Below, piece by piece: positions 24,582-32,890 of a stretch of 64,000 nt of DNA. The stretch is taken from positions 1 to 64,000 of the forward strand of contig CALWNE010000034.1 in assembly GCA_944382705.1 (NCBI GenBank), given 5' to 3'. The DNA comes from an uncultured Allofournierella sp. (GTDB lineage: Bacteria > Bacillota > Clostridia > Oscillospirales > Ruminococcaceae). Below the pieces are notes generated by a model. That model was given only the letters and a program-made list of their open reading frames with translations. It had not been told where the DNA came from and did not search any database. A program made the position numbers and the translations under genes. Numbering within the stretch: position 1 is the stretch's first letter; each line of letters opens with the position of its first letter.

Positions 24582-25256
24582 TCAATCGTCGGCAGAAGCC
24601 TGGGCAGCATCAGCTTCATGGGAAGGCTGCTCTGGCGGCAGTTTGCCTTTGGCCTGTGCCTGCTTTTGCAGCTGCTCCAGTTTTTGCTGCTGAAGCAGCA
24701 CATCCTGTTCCTGCCGCTGCTGGCGTTGCTGCTGCTTTTTTTGTGCAGCCTGTTCCAGTGCCTGCGCCCGCTGGCGGTTCTTTTCGGCCTGTTGCTTTTC
24801 CCGGCGGCGCCGCCGCTGTGCAGCATTCAGTTTTTTGCGCTTGGAGGGGGGCTGCTGGGCTGGCTGCTGGTCAGGCTGTTCCTCGGTCTCCGGTTCCTGT
24901 GCAGGAGCCGGTTCCTCCTGAGGAGCAGGAGCCGGGGGAACAAATACGGTGTTTTCGCTGTTTACCGCTTCTGGCTCAGAGGCAGCAGAGGAAGGCTCGG
25001 CCGGCAGAGGCTCTTGAGGCTGGGGCTGCTGCTCTGGTTCGGGCTGCGGGGGTTCGCTGGGGGCAGGCTTGCGGCTGGGCCAGATGCTCACCGCAAAAAG
25101 ATACCATACCGCCACCAGCAGCAAACCCAGGCAAACCTCGGTTACTCGATTGATGAAGGGGGTAAAAAAGGTGCCCTGTTCAAACACCGCAAAGGCGGCA
25201 GCAATCACTGCGGTAAGCAGCAGGCTTACGGCGAAAGATTTTATAACAGTTTTCAT
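24582..25256 (-). CDS. Hypothetical membrane protein with Pro/Gln/Glu-rich charged tail
   Basis: 224 residues, no family recognised. Two N-terminal membrane segments (residues about 5-27 and 38-60) are followed by a proline/glutamate/glutamine-rich stretch (60-135) and then a very basic, glutamine-rich segment (KRKKLNAAQRRRRREKQQ and onward) that should form a long charged helix, probably cytoplasmic and able to bind nucleic acid or ribosomes. GAGGTG lies upstream of the ATG. It follows upp by 35 bp and ends at the shared terminator, so it is likely in the same transcript. No function is assigned. Confidence 0.65.
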   Translation of the reverse strand: MKTVIKSFAVSLLLTAVIAAAFAVFEQGTFFTPFINRVTEVCLGLLLVAVWYLFAVSIWPSRKPAPSEPPQPEPEQQPQPQEPLPAEPSSAASEPEAVNSENTVFVPPAPAPQEEPAPAQEPETEEQPDQQPAQQPPSKRKKLNAAQRRRRREKQQAEKNRQRAQALEQAAQKKQQQRQQRQEQDVLLQQQKLEQLQKQAQAKGKLPPEQPSHEADAAQASADD

Positions 25257-25291
25257 AAAAAAACGAGCACCTCACACTCTGTGCGTCACAA

Positions 25292-25924
25292 TTACTTGGT
25301 GCCGAAGATACGGTCGCCAGCGTCGCCAAGGCCGGGAACAATGTAGCCGTTTTCGTTCAGCTTTTCGTCCAGAGCGGCCACATAGATGTCCACATCGGGA
25401 TGGGCGTTGTGCAGCCGCTCCAAACCTTCGGGAGCAGCCAGAATGGCCAGGAACTTAATGCTCTTGGCGCCCCGCTTTTTAATCTGGGAGATAGCGTCGG
25501 CTGCGCTGCCGCCGGTGGCCAGCATGGGATCCAAAACCAGAACATCACGCTCGGCAATGTCGCTGGGCAGCTTGCAGTAGTATTCCACAGGCTCCAGGGT
25601 CTCCTCGTTGCGGTACAGGCCAATATGGCCAACCTTGGCGGCGGGCAGCAGGCTGAGCATGCCGTCCACCATGCCCAGACCTGCACGCAGGATGGGCACC
25701 AGAGCCAGCTTGCGGCCGCTCAGAACGCGGGTTTTGGCAATGGCAATGGGAGTTTCAATTTCCACTTCCTCGGTGGGCAGGTCACGGGTGGCCTCGTAGC
25801 ACAGCAGCATGGCCAGCTCGCTTACCAGCTCCTTAAATTCCTTGGTGCCGGTGTTCTTATCACGCAGGTGGCTTACCTTATGCTGTACCAGAGGATGGTC
25901 CAAAATCATGGGATTCTTGCTCAT
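25292..25924 (-). CDS. upp: Uracil phosphoribosyltransferase
   Basis: 210 residues, the usual length. Upp makes UMP from uracil and PRPP in pyrimidine salvage. Visible: the N-terminal DHPLVQHKVSHLRDKNT, ETPI, LVPILRAGLGMVDG, the PRPP site VLDPMLATGGSAADAI, and the uracil-binding end NENGYIVPGLGDAGDRIFGT. ATG 25924 with GAAGGAGC upstream was chosen over an ATG six codons earlier. It is downstream of rpiB by 87 bp. Confidence 0.97.
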   Translation of the reverse strand: MSKNPMILDHPLVQHKVSHLRDKNTGTKEFKELVSELAMLLCYEATRDLPTEEVEIETPIAIAKTRVLSGRKLALVPILRAGLGMVDGMLSLLPAAKVGHIGLYRNEETLEPVEYYCKLPSDIAERDVLVLDPMLATGGSAADAISQIKKRGAKSIKFLAILAAPEGLERLHNAHPDVDIYVAALDEKLNENGYIVPGLGDAGDRIFGTK

Positions 25925-26011
25925 AGTTGTACGCTCCTTCAAAAAGATGTATCAAGTTAAAATGCCAAACTACGCCCCATCGAAAGCCGGTGGAGCAGGG
26001 GATGCACAGGC

Positions 26012-26458
26012 TTACAGCTGCTCCAGAGCCATCATCTTTTGGATACGGCCCTCGTGGCGGCCGCCCTCAAAGGGGGTGTTCAGGAACAGGTCCACCAGGG
26101 TAGTGGCCAGACCGGCACCCACCACACGGCCACCCAGGCACAGGGCGTTGGCGTCGTTGTGGCGGCGGGTGTATTCGGCGCTGAATGCATCGCTGCAGCA
26201 GCAGGCACGAATGCCCCGAATCTTGTTGGCGCTCATGCTAATGCCCACGCCGGTGCCGCAGAACAGCAGGGCGCAGCGGCATTCCCCGCCAACCACAGCA
26301 TCACAGGCGGCCTTGGCCATATCCGGATAATCGCAGGAGGTGCCGTCAAAGCAGCCAAAGTCTTTATAGGCGATGCCCTGTTCCTCCAGGTGCTTGCGAA
26401 TGGCTTCTTTCAGTTCGTAGCCGCCATGGTCGGCAGCCAGAGCTACGGGTTTTGTCAT
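26012..26458 (-). CDS. rpiB: Ribose-5-phosphate isomerase B
   Basis: 148 residues of the RpiB/LacAB family. It interconverts ribose-5-phosphate and ribulose-5-phosphate. ALAADHGGYELK, DFGCFDG, DYPDMA, the catalytic-cysteine loop CGTGVGISMSANK and RRHNDANALCLGGR are all present. The ATG overlaps the tsaB stop by 4 bp, showing translational coupling. Ribose-5-phosphate feeds PRPP for the downstream upp. Confidence 0.95.
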   Translation of the reverse strand: MTKPVALAADHGGYELKEAIRKHLEEQGIAYKDFGCFDGTSCDYPDMAKAACDAVVGGECRCALLFCGTGVGISMSANKIRGIRACCCSDAFSAEYTRRHNDANALCLGGRVVGAGLATTLVDLFLNTPFEGGRHEGRIQKMMALEQL

Positions 26459-27159
26459 GTTACAGGTTCTCCTTCCAGGCGCATCTGGCGCTCCCGCTCC
26501 GCCTGGCTCAGCCTATGATAGCTGGGCAGCAGCTGGTCGGGAGCGGTGCAAAGGCCCTGCGCCTTCATGTGTTCGGCCGTCAGGCAGACAGCGGCAGCCC
26601 GGCAGCATTGCATTACAGGCGGGCAGGGCTGCACGCCTGTAACGGTATCGTACTTATTATAGCATAGGGCAGCCCCATCACCAACAAAAAATAAAGGTTT
26701 TTTGCAATTTTCCACAAACTCAGCCAGGCTATCCACCGAAGCGGCGGTGTCTGGAGTAAGGCGGGTATGCTCCGGCCCCAGGTCAAAGGCGGCCCAGTAC
26801 ACCTGGCCCCGCCGTGCGTCCAATGCGCTGATGACGGTGCCTTCGCCCACCAGCCCCTGGGCCAGTGCCTCCAGGCTGGATACGGCGGCACATTCGGCCC
26901 CGGTGCCAAAACTCAGGCCCTTTACGGCGGCAATGCCGATGCGCAGCCCGGTAAAGCTGCCCGGGCCGCTGCACACGCCCCACACATCCACCTGCTGCGG
27001 GGTGAGATTGGTGGAGCGGAATGCCGTGTCCACCAGGGTCATGAGGGTTTCGCTGTGGGTGAGTCCTCCGTTCCAGAAGGATTCAAACAGCAGCTGCCCG
27101 TCCTGGGTAATGGCCACGCTCACGGTGCGGCCGCTGGTGTCTATGCCGAAGGTAATCAT
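26455..27159 (-). CDS. tsaB: tRNA threonylcarbamoyladenosine biosynthesis protein TsaB
   Basis: 234 residues. TsaB is the ASKHA-fold partner of TsaD in forming t6A37 on ANN-decoding tRNAs. The N-terminus ITFGIDTSGRTVSVAI and the signature CSGPGSFTGLRIGIAAVKGL are diagnostic; ALDARRGQVYWAAF follows. It overlaps both tsaE (4 bp upstream) and rpiB (4 bp downstream). tsaD and tsaC are not in this window. Confidence 0.95.
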   Translation of the reverse strand: MITFGIDTSGRTVSVAITQDGQLLFESFWNGGLTHSETLMTLVDTAFRSTNLTPQQVDVWGVCSGPGSFTGLRIGIAAVKGLSFGTGAECAAVSSLEALAQGLVGEGTVISALDARRGQVYWAAFDLGPEHTRLTPDTAASVDSLAEFVENCKKPLFFVGDGAALCYNKYDTVTGVQPCPPVMQCCRAAAVCLTAEHMKAQGLCTAPDQLLPSYHRLSQAERERQMRLEGEPVT

Positions 27160-27581
27160 AGCTCCACCCCCTCAATGGCAATGCGCCGCTGGGTGGGGCC
27201 AAGGGGCTGGATGTCCACCTGGATGGGGCGCTCCAAGGCCAGAAGCTGGGCAAAATTTTCGCTCCATTCGGCGGCTACTACCGCCCCCTGGTCCAGATAA
27301 TCGTAGAACCCGGCGGCGTTTAAATCCTCCTCGGTGGCAATACGGTACAAATCAAAATGGGCCAGAGGCCGGGGCCCCCGGTAGTAGTTTACAATAGCAA
27401 AGGTGGGGCTGCTTACCGGGTCGGTACAGCCAAGGCCCTGGGCAAGCCCTTCGGTAAAAGCGGTTTTGCCTGCCCCCAGCCCGCCGGTAAAGCACACAAG
27501 GCTGCCGGGAGCCAGCCGTGCAGCTAAGCGGCGGCCCAGCTCCACGGTTTCGGTGCGGCTGTGGGTTTCAAAAATCTGCAT
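27156..27581 (-). CDS. tsaE: tRNA threonylcarbamoyladenosine biosynthesis ATPase TsaE
   Basis: 141 residues. TsaE is the ATPase that resets the TsaBD complex during t6A synthesis. The Walker A GGLGAGKTAF, SPTFAIVNYY, HFDLYR and EWSEN motifs are present. It is first in the tsaE-tsaB-rpiB run and follows a clear promoter. AAAGGGAGGAAAACC lies upstream of the ATG. Confidence 0.95.
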   Translation of the reverse strand: MQIFETHSRTETVELGRRLAARLAPGSLVCFTGGLGAGKTAFTEGLAQGLGCTDPVSSPTFAIVNYYRGPRPLAHFDLYRIATEEDLNAAGFYDYLDQGAVVAAEWSENFAQLLALERPIQVDIQPLGPTQRRIAIEGVEL

Positions 27582-27667
27582 ACATGGTTTTCCTCCCTTT
27601 TGGGTGAACGGCCAGCAGCAGGGCAGGGGGGCAGTGCCCCGGCAGCTGCCTGGCTGGTCTATGTTTA

Positions 27668-27696
27668 AGTATAGCCGCTGGCAGGGTAAAGTTCAA
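27668..27696 (-). promoter_or_regulatory. Promoter of tsaE-tsaB-rpiB
   Basis: On the minus strand TTGAAC, 17 bp, TATACT. The leader of about 80 nt is GC-rich and can fold. Confidence 0.65.
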
Positions 27697-27716
27697 CACA
27701 AAGCGGTGCAAAATCA

Positions 27717-27745
27717 TTGCCAGCGGTGCGGCCCTGGGCTATAAT
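27717..27745 (+). promoter_or_regulatory. Promoter of the RodA-like gene
   Basis: TTGCCA, 17 bp, TATAAT; leader of about 38 nt. It stands back to back with the tsaE promoter, 20 bp apart. Confidence 0.65.
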
Positions 27746-27789
27746 AAAAGGTAACTGCCCTGCCGGGCAAGGAAAGGAGGCGTGGGACC

Positions 27790-28974
27790 TTGAAAGTCAT
27801 CCGCCAATATCTCAAGGTGACCGATTGGTTTTACCTGCTAATGTGTATTTGTTGTTCGGTGCTTAGTGTGATAACGCTGCTGAGCATTGGATATGGAAAG
27901 GGAGGCTTCCAGGTGGATTCCTTCACCGGCCAGATTACCGGCCTTGGTGAATACCGGGATGCCGTTATGCAGGCGGCGGTTAGCCTGGTGGGCCTGATTG
28001 CCGCCGTTGTGCTCTCCTGCATCGACTACCGCAGCCTGGCCAGGCTTTGGCCCCTTCATGTGGTGCTTACCTGGGGCCTGGTGCTGCTAACACTCACCCA
28101 TCTGACCATTGGGCCCATCACCTTTGGCGATGCCCCCCAGGGAACCGATAACTACAGCTGGCTGCGCCTGGGCTCCTTTAGTTTGCAGCCCACCGAGCTG
28201 GCCAAAATCAGTTTTATCCTCACCTTTTCCATGCATCTGGACAATGTGCGGGAAACCATTAACCAGCCTTCGGTGCTGGGCAAGCTGCTGCTGCACATTC
28301 TGGTGCCGGTGGGCATCATCCACATTCAGGGTGATGACGGCACAGCCATTGTGTTTGGTACCATGGGCTGCATGATGCTGTTTGCAGCGGGCCTTTCCTG
28401 GAAATATATCCTTTCGGCCCTGGCTGTGGGGGGCGGCGGCTTTGCCATTATTTTAAATTTCTTCCCGGATACCCTCAAGGGCTACCAGGTAGACCGAATC
28501 CTGGCACTGCTCAACCCGGATGACCCCAAGTGGAAGGACATTATGCAGCAGCAAAAGGGCGGCCGCATTTCCATTGGTGCAGGCCAGATTTTTGGCCGGG
28601 GCTTTTTTAACGACAACCTCTCCTATGTCATTAATGCACAGGACGACTTTATCTTCAGCTACATTGGCCAGTGTGTGGGGTTTGTGGGCTGCATCATCGT
28701 GCTGTTTTTGCTGTTTTCTGTGACGGTGCGCACCCTGGTGGTGGGCCTGCGCAGTGAGGACCGGATTGGCACCTACATCTGCGTGGGTGTGTTTGCGGCC
28801 ATTGCCTGGCAGATTATCATCAATCTGGGCATGAATCTGCTTTTGCTGCCGGTGATTGGCGTAACCCTGCCCTTTATCTCGGCAGGCGGCAGCAGTGCAC
28901 TGATGATGTACCTCTGCGTGGGATTGGTCACCAGCGTGTATATGCACAACAAAAAGACCTTGTTCAGCAGTTGA
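27790..28974 (+). CDS. RodA/FtsW-type peptidoglycan polymerase
   Basis: 394 residues, about ten transmembrane helices, SEDS family. SEDS proteins polymerise lipid II glycan strands and pair with a class B penicillin-binding protein. Marks are NYSWLRLGSFSLQPTELAKI, GDDGTAIVFG, and INAQDDFIFSYIGQ with the catalytic-type Asp; INLGMNLLLLPVIGVTLPFISAGGSS closes the family signature. The length and the GSFSLQPTE block suit RodA; a SpoVE/FtsW role is possible. Translation starts at TTG 27790 because AAAGGAGG sits 9 nt upstream and no ATG or GTG is nearer. It is monocistronic with a strong terminator; no partner PBP is in the window. Confidence 0.9.
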   Translation: MKVIRQYLKVTDWFYLLMCICCSVLSVITLLSIGYGKGGFQVDSFTGQITGLGEYRDAVMQAAVSLVGLIAAVVLSCIDYRSLARLWPLHVVLTWGLVLLTLTHLTIGPITFGDAPQGTDNYSWLRLGSFSLQPTELAKISFILTFSMHLDNVRETINQPSVLGKLLLHILVPVGIIHIQGDDGTAIVFGTMGCMMLFAAGLSWKYILSALAVGGGGFAIILNFFPDTLKGYQVDRILALLNPDDPKWKDIMQQQKGGRISIGAGQIFGRGFFNDNLSYVINAQDDFIFSYIGQCVGFVGCIIVLFLLFSVTVRTLVVGLRSEDRIGTYICVGVFAAIAWQIIINLGMNLLLLPVIGVTLPFISAGGSSALMMYLCVGLVTSVYMHNKKTLFSS

Positions 28975-28983
28975 ACTGCAAAC

Positions 28984-29028
28984 AAAAAGGCTTGCTGCTT
29001 CGCAAAAGCGAAATAGCAAGCCTTTTTT
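28984..29028. terminator. Terminator after the RodA-like gene
   Basis: AAAAAGGCTTGCT pairs with AGCAAGCCTTTTT, with an inner GCTTCGC/GCGAA stem. A/T tracts on both sides serve the DUF378 gene as well. Confidence 0.85.
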
Positions 29029-29030
29029 CG

Positions 29031-29252
29031 TCAATGTTCGGCAGGGCGCTGCACGGTGTCAAACCCGACAAACAGACTGGGAATTGCACCCAGTGCCGCC
29101 AGGCCCACCAGCGTAAAGATAATGCGGCTGATGGCACTGGCAGTGCCGCCGAACAGCCAACCCACCAGGTCGAAGCTGAACAAGCCCACAAGGCCCCAGT
29201 TCAGTCCGCCCACAATCAACAGTACAATGCAGAATTTGTAGAATACCGACAT
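29031..29252 (-). CDS. DUF378 family small membrane protein
   Basis: 73 residues with two transmembrane helices. LLIVGGLNWGLVGLFSFDLV is the DUF378 hallmark, and the second helix (FTLVGLAALGAI) leads into a short polar tail. The family is of unknown function (YuzA-like). AAGGAGGGA lies upstream of the ATG. It ends 3 bp from the terminator shared with the RodA-like gene. Confidence 0.85.
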   Translation of the reverse strand: MSVFYKFCIVLLIVGGLNWGLVGLFSFDLVGWLFGGTASAISRIIFTLVGLAALGAIPSLFVGFDTVQRPAEH

Positions 29253-29339
29253 GGTCGAATCCCTCCTTTTCTGGCCTTAGTCTGCCCGGCTTTGAAAGCG
29301 CTTATACATGGGCTGCTGCAAACAGCAAAAAAGCCAGAT

Positions 29340-29374
29340 AAAAGGCCCCCGGCGCCAAGGGGCAAGCCGGGGGC
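29340..29374 (-). terminator. Terminator of the ACT-PFL operon
   Basis: GCCCCCGGC/GCCGGGGGC form a 9-bp GC stem; on the minus strand CTTTTAT follows. Confidence 0.7.
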
Positions 29375-29388
29375 AAGAGGGGCCTGTG

Positions 29389-30756
29389 TTAGTTTTTCAA
29401 AGCCTGAAGGGGAGCGGGGATGCGTCCGCCACGGTTGACAAACTGGCTGGGGCTGTACTGGCTGATGGGCATGATGGGGGCATAGCCCAGCAGGCCGCCA
29501 AAGTCCAGCTCCTCGCCAGCCTTGCGGCCAATGGCGGGAATCACACGCACAGCGGTGGTCTTGCTGTTTACCATACCGATGGCAGCTTCGTCCGCAATCA
29601 AGGCACTGAGCACCTCGGCAGGGGTATCGCCAGGAACCACCACCATGTCAATGCCCACGCTGCACACGGCAGTCATGGCTTCCAGTTTTTCCAGGGTGAG
29701 GCTGCCTTTTCGGGCTGCCTGAATCATGCCGTCGTCCTCACTTACGGGGATAAAAGCACCGGACAGGCCGCCCACATGGTTGGAGGCCATAACGCCGCCC
29801 TTTTTAACGGCATCGTTCAGCAGAGCCAGGGCAGCGGTGGTGCCGCAGCAGCCGCAGCTTTCCAGACCCATCTCCTCCAGAATGTTGGCCACACTGTCGC
29901 CAATGGCGGGGGTGGGGGCCAGGCTCAAGTCCACAATGCCGAAGGGCACGCCCAGCTCTTTGGCGGCCAGATTGCCCACCAGCTGGCCCATACGGGTAAT
30001 TTTGAAAGCGGTGCGCTTAATCAGTTCGGCAACCTCGTCCAGGGGAGCGTCCTTGGGCAGCTTGGCCAGAGCGGCCCGCACCGCACCGGGGCCGGAAACG
30101 CCTACATGAACCACACAGTCCGGCTCGCCCACGCCGTGGAACGCACCCGCCATGAAGGGGTTGTCCTCCGGCGCATTGCAGAACACCACCAGCTTGGCAG
30201 CGCCCATGCACTGGTTGTGGGCGGTAATTTCCGCAGCCTGGCGCACCACCTGGCCCATCATGCGCACTGCATCCATATTGATGCCGGTTTTGGTGGAGCC
30301 GATGTTCACACTGCTGCACACAATATCGGTTTGGGCCAGTGCCTGGGGGATGGAGCGAATCAGCTGTTCATCCCCGGCGGAAAAGCCCTTGTGCACCAGA
30401 GCGCCAAATCCACCAATGAAGTTTACGCCCACGGTCTTGGCAGCCCGGTCCAGGGCCTTGGCATACTCCACAGGATCGGCCTGGGGTGCGCTGGCCAGCA
30501 GCATGGCGATGGGGGTAACGCTGATGCGCTTGTTGATGATGGGAATGCCGTAATCGGCGGCGATTTTTTCCACTACAGGCACCAGGCGGGCTGCTTTGGT
30601 TACAATTTTGTTGTAAATCTTTTCGCAGGCCTTGACGGGGTCCGGGTCGGCACAGTCCAGCAGGCTAATGCCCATGGTAACAGTGCGCACATCCAAACTT
30701 TCGGAGTTAATCATCTGGATGGTTTCCAGAATGTCGTGGGTATTAATCATGCTCAT
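29389..30756 (-). CDS. PFL family protein (UPF0210)
   Basis: 455 residues of the UPF0210/DUF711-type PFL family, whose fold is related to glycyl-radical enzymes although no glycyl-radical motif is expected. Conserved blocks include NTHDILETIQMINSESLDVR, VTMGISLLDC, GGFGALVHKG, CSSVNIGSTKTGINMDAV, GCCGTTAALALLND, SNHVGGLSGAFIPVSED and the C-terminal SQFVNRGGRIPAP. Its biochemical function is not established. It is always or nearly always next to a small ACT protein, as here (15 bp apart), and the ACT partner probably senses an amino acid. GAAGGAG precedes the ATG. Confidence 0.9.
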   Translation of the reverse strand: MSMINTHDILETIQMINSESLDVRTVTMGISLLDCADPDPVKACEKIYNKIVTKAARLVPVVEKIAADYGIPIINKRISVTPIAMLLASAPQADPVEYAKALDRAAKTVGVNFIGGFGALVHKGFSAGDEQLIRSIPQALAQTDIVCSSVNIGSTKTGINMDAVRMMGQVVRQAAEITAHNQCMGAAKLVVFCNAPEDNPFMAGAFHGVGEPDCVVHVGVSGPGAVRAALAKLPKDAPLDEVAELIKRTAFKITRMGQLVGNLAAKELGVPFGIVDLSLAPTPAIGDSVANILEEMGLESCGCCGTTAALALLNDAVKKGGVMASNHVGGLSGAFIPVSEDDGMIQAARKGSLTLEKLEAMTAVCSVGIDMVVVPGDTPAEVLSALIADEAAIGMVNSKTTAVRVIPAIGRKAGEELDFGGLLGYAPIMPISQYSPSQFVNRGGRIPAPLQALKN

Positions 30757-30771
30757 AGCAGGTCTCCTTCA

Positions 30772-31041
30772 TTAGATATGGTGCATGGCGTCGAACACTT
30801 CTTCACGGGTCAGGTGCAGTTCCATGCCCATCTCAGCGGCAACGGCATCCAGCTGGCTGCGCACGGAGGCAATGTCAATAGAACAGCGGCTTAAATCCAC
30901 CAGCATAATCATGCAGAACATATCCTGCATAATGCTTTGGGTCACATCCTGTACATTGATATTCAACTGTGCGCACACACCACTCACCTTTGCAATTACA
31001 CCCACAGTATCCTTGCCTACAACGGTAATAACAGCTTTCAT
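30772..31041 (-). CDS. ACT domain protein (UPF0237)
   Basis: 89 residues: a single ACT domain, AVITVVGKDTVGVIAKVSGV, with NINVQDVTQSIMQDMFCMIMLVD. ACT domains bind amino acids and give allosteric control; the UPF0237 group pairs with PFL proteins. GGGAGGA lies upstream of ATG 31041; an in-frame start six codons earlier would overlap that site. First gene of the two-gene operon. Confidence 0.92.
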   Translation of the reverse strand: MKAVITVVGKDTVGVIAKVSGVCAQLNINVQDVTQSIMQDMFCMIMLVDLSRCSIDIASVRSQLDAVAAEMGMELHLTREEVFDAMHHI

Positions 31042-31109
31042 GCCAAAATCCTCCCTCAATTCAGCTTAGGGGCAAGGCAATGGGCCTGCCCTCAAATGCG
31101 TATGGGCCT

Positions 31110-31115
31110 ATTATA
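31110..31115 (-). promoter_or_regulatory. Extended -10 promoter of the ACT-PFL operon
   Basis: On the minus strand TGC-TATAAT is a full extended -10; no good -35 is seen. Confidence 0.5.
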
Positions 31116-31136
31116 GCAGATTTTGCTTGGCCATGG

Positions 31137-31165
31137 TTTACTTTGCGATGATTTTTTTCTATAAT
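31137..31165 (+). promoter_or_regulatory. Promoter of the Lrp-aminotransferase operon
   Basis: TTTACT, 17 bp, TATAAT, about 65 nt before the Lrp start. Confidence 0.6.
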
Positions 31166-31229
31166 GGGGTAAAATCCGGCGGCTGTCCATGTGGGGCGGA
31201 CCGCCCTAAACAAAGGGAGCGATACAACG

Positions 31230-31709
31230 ATGGAACGACTGCTGAAACTGCTGGAACAAAATGCCCGGCTCTCGCTGGAGGACCTGGCAGCCATGACCGG
31301 CCAGACTACCCATCAGGTGGCCAGCCAGATGGATGAATGGGAAAAACAGGGGGTCATCCGGGGCTACCATGCCATGGTAGACTGGGAAAAGGTGCGCCCA
31401 GACAAGGTGCAGGCAGTAATCGAACTGCGGGTGCGCCCCAAAAAGAGCCATGGCTTTGACCAGATTGCCCAGGACATCAGCCGCTTTGACGAGGTGCAGA
31501 GCGTTACCCTTATGAGCGGCGGTTACGATTTGCAGCTGGTGATTGCGGGCCATAGCTTCCAGGAAATTGCCCTGTTTGTGGCCAAGCGCCTTTCTCCTAT
31601 GGACGATGTACTCTCCACCGGCACCCATTTTGTGCTGCGTACTTACAAAAAGGACGGCGTATGCTATGTGCAGGATGAAACGGACGAAAGAGAGTGGGCA
31701 ACGCTGTGA
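31230..31709 (+). CDS. Lrp/AsnC family transcriptional regulator
   Basis: 159 residues. An N-terminal winged helix-turn-helix (LLEQNARLSLEDLAAMTGQTT, then V..Q...WE..GVIRGYHAMVD) is followed by an AsnC-type ligand-binding domain (AVIELRVRP, FDEVQSVTLMSGGYDLQLVI). AAAGGGAG lies before ATG 31230; an upstream ATG at 31191 overlaps the predicted leader and lacks a site. It is coupled to the downstream aminotransferase (TGATG), as in the AlaR-AlaT pair of Bacillus subtilis, so it probably controls that gene in response to an amino acid such as alanine. Confidence 0.9.
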   Translation: MERLLKLLEQNARLSLEDLAAMTGQTTHQVASQMDEWEKQGVIRGYHAMVDWEKVRPDKVQAVIELRVRPKKSHGFDQIAQDISRFDEVQSVTLMSGGYDLQLVIAGHSFQEIALFVAKRLSPMDDVLSTGTHFVLRTYKKDGVCYVQDETDEREWATL

Positions 31710-32890
31710 TGGATTATGAACGCTTGATTGCCCCGGCTGCTGCTGCCATGCGGCCTTCGGGCATCCGCAAATTTTTTGATTTGGCAGCGGAAATGAAGGA
31801 CTGCATCAGCCTGGGCGTGGGCGAGCCGGACTTTAAAACCCCCTGGCGCATTCGGGATGCAGGCATCCACAGTTTGCAAAAGGGACGCACCACCTACACC
31901 GCCAATGCAGGCATGAAGGAGCTGCGCCAGGAAATTGCCGCCTACATGAACCGCCGGTTTGGCCTGCGCTATAACCCGGAGGGGGAGGTGCTGGTAACGG
32001 TGGGCGGCAGCGAAGCCATTGATATGTGCATCCGCAGTCTGGTAGCTCCGGGGGATGAGGTCATTATCCCGGAACCCTGTTTTGTGTGCTACCAACCCAT
32101 CACCACCCTTACAGGGGGTGTTCCGGTGCCGGTGGAGCTGCGGGCAGAGGATGACTTCCGCCTGACGGCCGAGGCACTGCGCAGGGCCATTACCCCCAAA
32201 ACCAAGCTATTGGTGCTGCCCTTCCCCTCCAACCCTACCGGGGCGGTGATGGAACGCAGTGACCTGGAGGCCATTGCCCAGGTGCTGGAAGGCACCAACA
32301 TTATGGTGCTGTCGGATGAAATTTACGCAGAGCTGAACTATGGCCCCAACCGTCATGTGAGCATTGCCAGCCTGCCAGGCATGGCCGAACGCACCATTGT
32401 GGTGAACGGCTTTTCCAAGGCCTTTGCCATGACCGGCTGGCGGCTGGGCTATGCCTGCGGGCCAAAGCCGGTGCTTCAGGTTATGACCAAGCTTCACCAA
32501 AACTGCATTATGTGTGCGCCCACCGTGAGCCAGCACGCTGCCATTGTGGCCATGCGGGAATGCGACGAGGAAATTGAGCAGATGCGCCAGGAGTACGATA
32601 TGCGCCGCCGTTTTTTGGTAAAGCGGCTCAACCAGATGGGGCTGCAATGCTTTGAGCCAAAGGGAGCGTTCTATGTGTTCCCCAGCATCCGCAGCACCGG
32701 CATGAGCAGCGAAGAATTCTGCGAGAAGCTGCTGTATGCAAAGCAGGTGGCAGTGGTGCCCGGCACGGCCTTTGGCCAGTGCGGCGAGGGCTTTGTGCGC
32801 ATCAGCTATGCCTATTCGGTCAAGCATCTGGAGCAGGCGCTGGACCGCATCGAGGCATTCCTGGAGGAATTGCAGGTGCAGCATGGATAA
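31709..32890 (+). CDS. Class I/II PLP-dependent aminotransferase
   Basis: 393 residues, fold type I aminotransferase. SLGVGEPDFKTPW, YTANAGMKELR, GGSEAIDMCIRSL, PFPSNPTGAVM, SDEIYAELNY and the PLP lysine Lys237 in NGFSKAFAMTGWRLGYA are present, with RISYAYS near the end carrying the substrate-carboxylate arginine. It transfers amino groups between an amino acid and 2-oxoglutarate or pyruvate; the AlaT-like pairing with Lrp suggests alanine, but aspartate or aromatic substrates are possible. ATG 31709 overlaps the Lrp stop by one base; an in-frame ATG at 31694 is the alternative. Confidence 0.9.
   Translation: MDYERLIAPAAAAMRPSGIRKFFDLAAEMKDCISLGVGEPDFKTPWRIRDAGIHSLQKGRTTYTANAGMKELRQEIAAYMNRRFGLRYNPEGEVLVTVGGSEAIDMCIRSLVAPGDEVIIPEPCFVCYQPITTLTGGVPVPVELRAEDDFRLTAEALRRAITPKTKLLVLPFPSNPTGAVMERSDLEAIAQVLEGTNIMVLSDEIYAELNYGPNRHVSIASLPGMAERTIVVNGFSKAFAMTGWRLGYACGPKPVLQVMTKLHQNCIMCAPTVSQHAAIVAMRECDEEIEQMRQEYDMRRRFLVKRLNQMGLQCFEPKGAFYVFPSIRSTGMSSEEFCEKLLYAKQVAVVPGTAFGQCGEGFVRISYAYSVKHLEQALDRIEAFLEELQVQHG

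Noticed and set aside
29308..30894. 528-codon open frame opposite the PFL gene
   Set aside because: Antisense shadow rich in His, Gly and Ala; the PFL protein on the minus strand is conserved over its full length.
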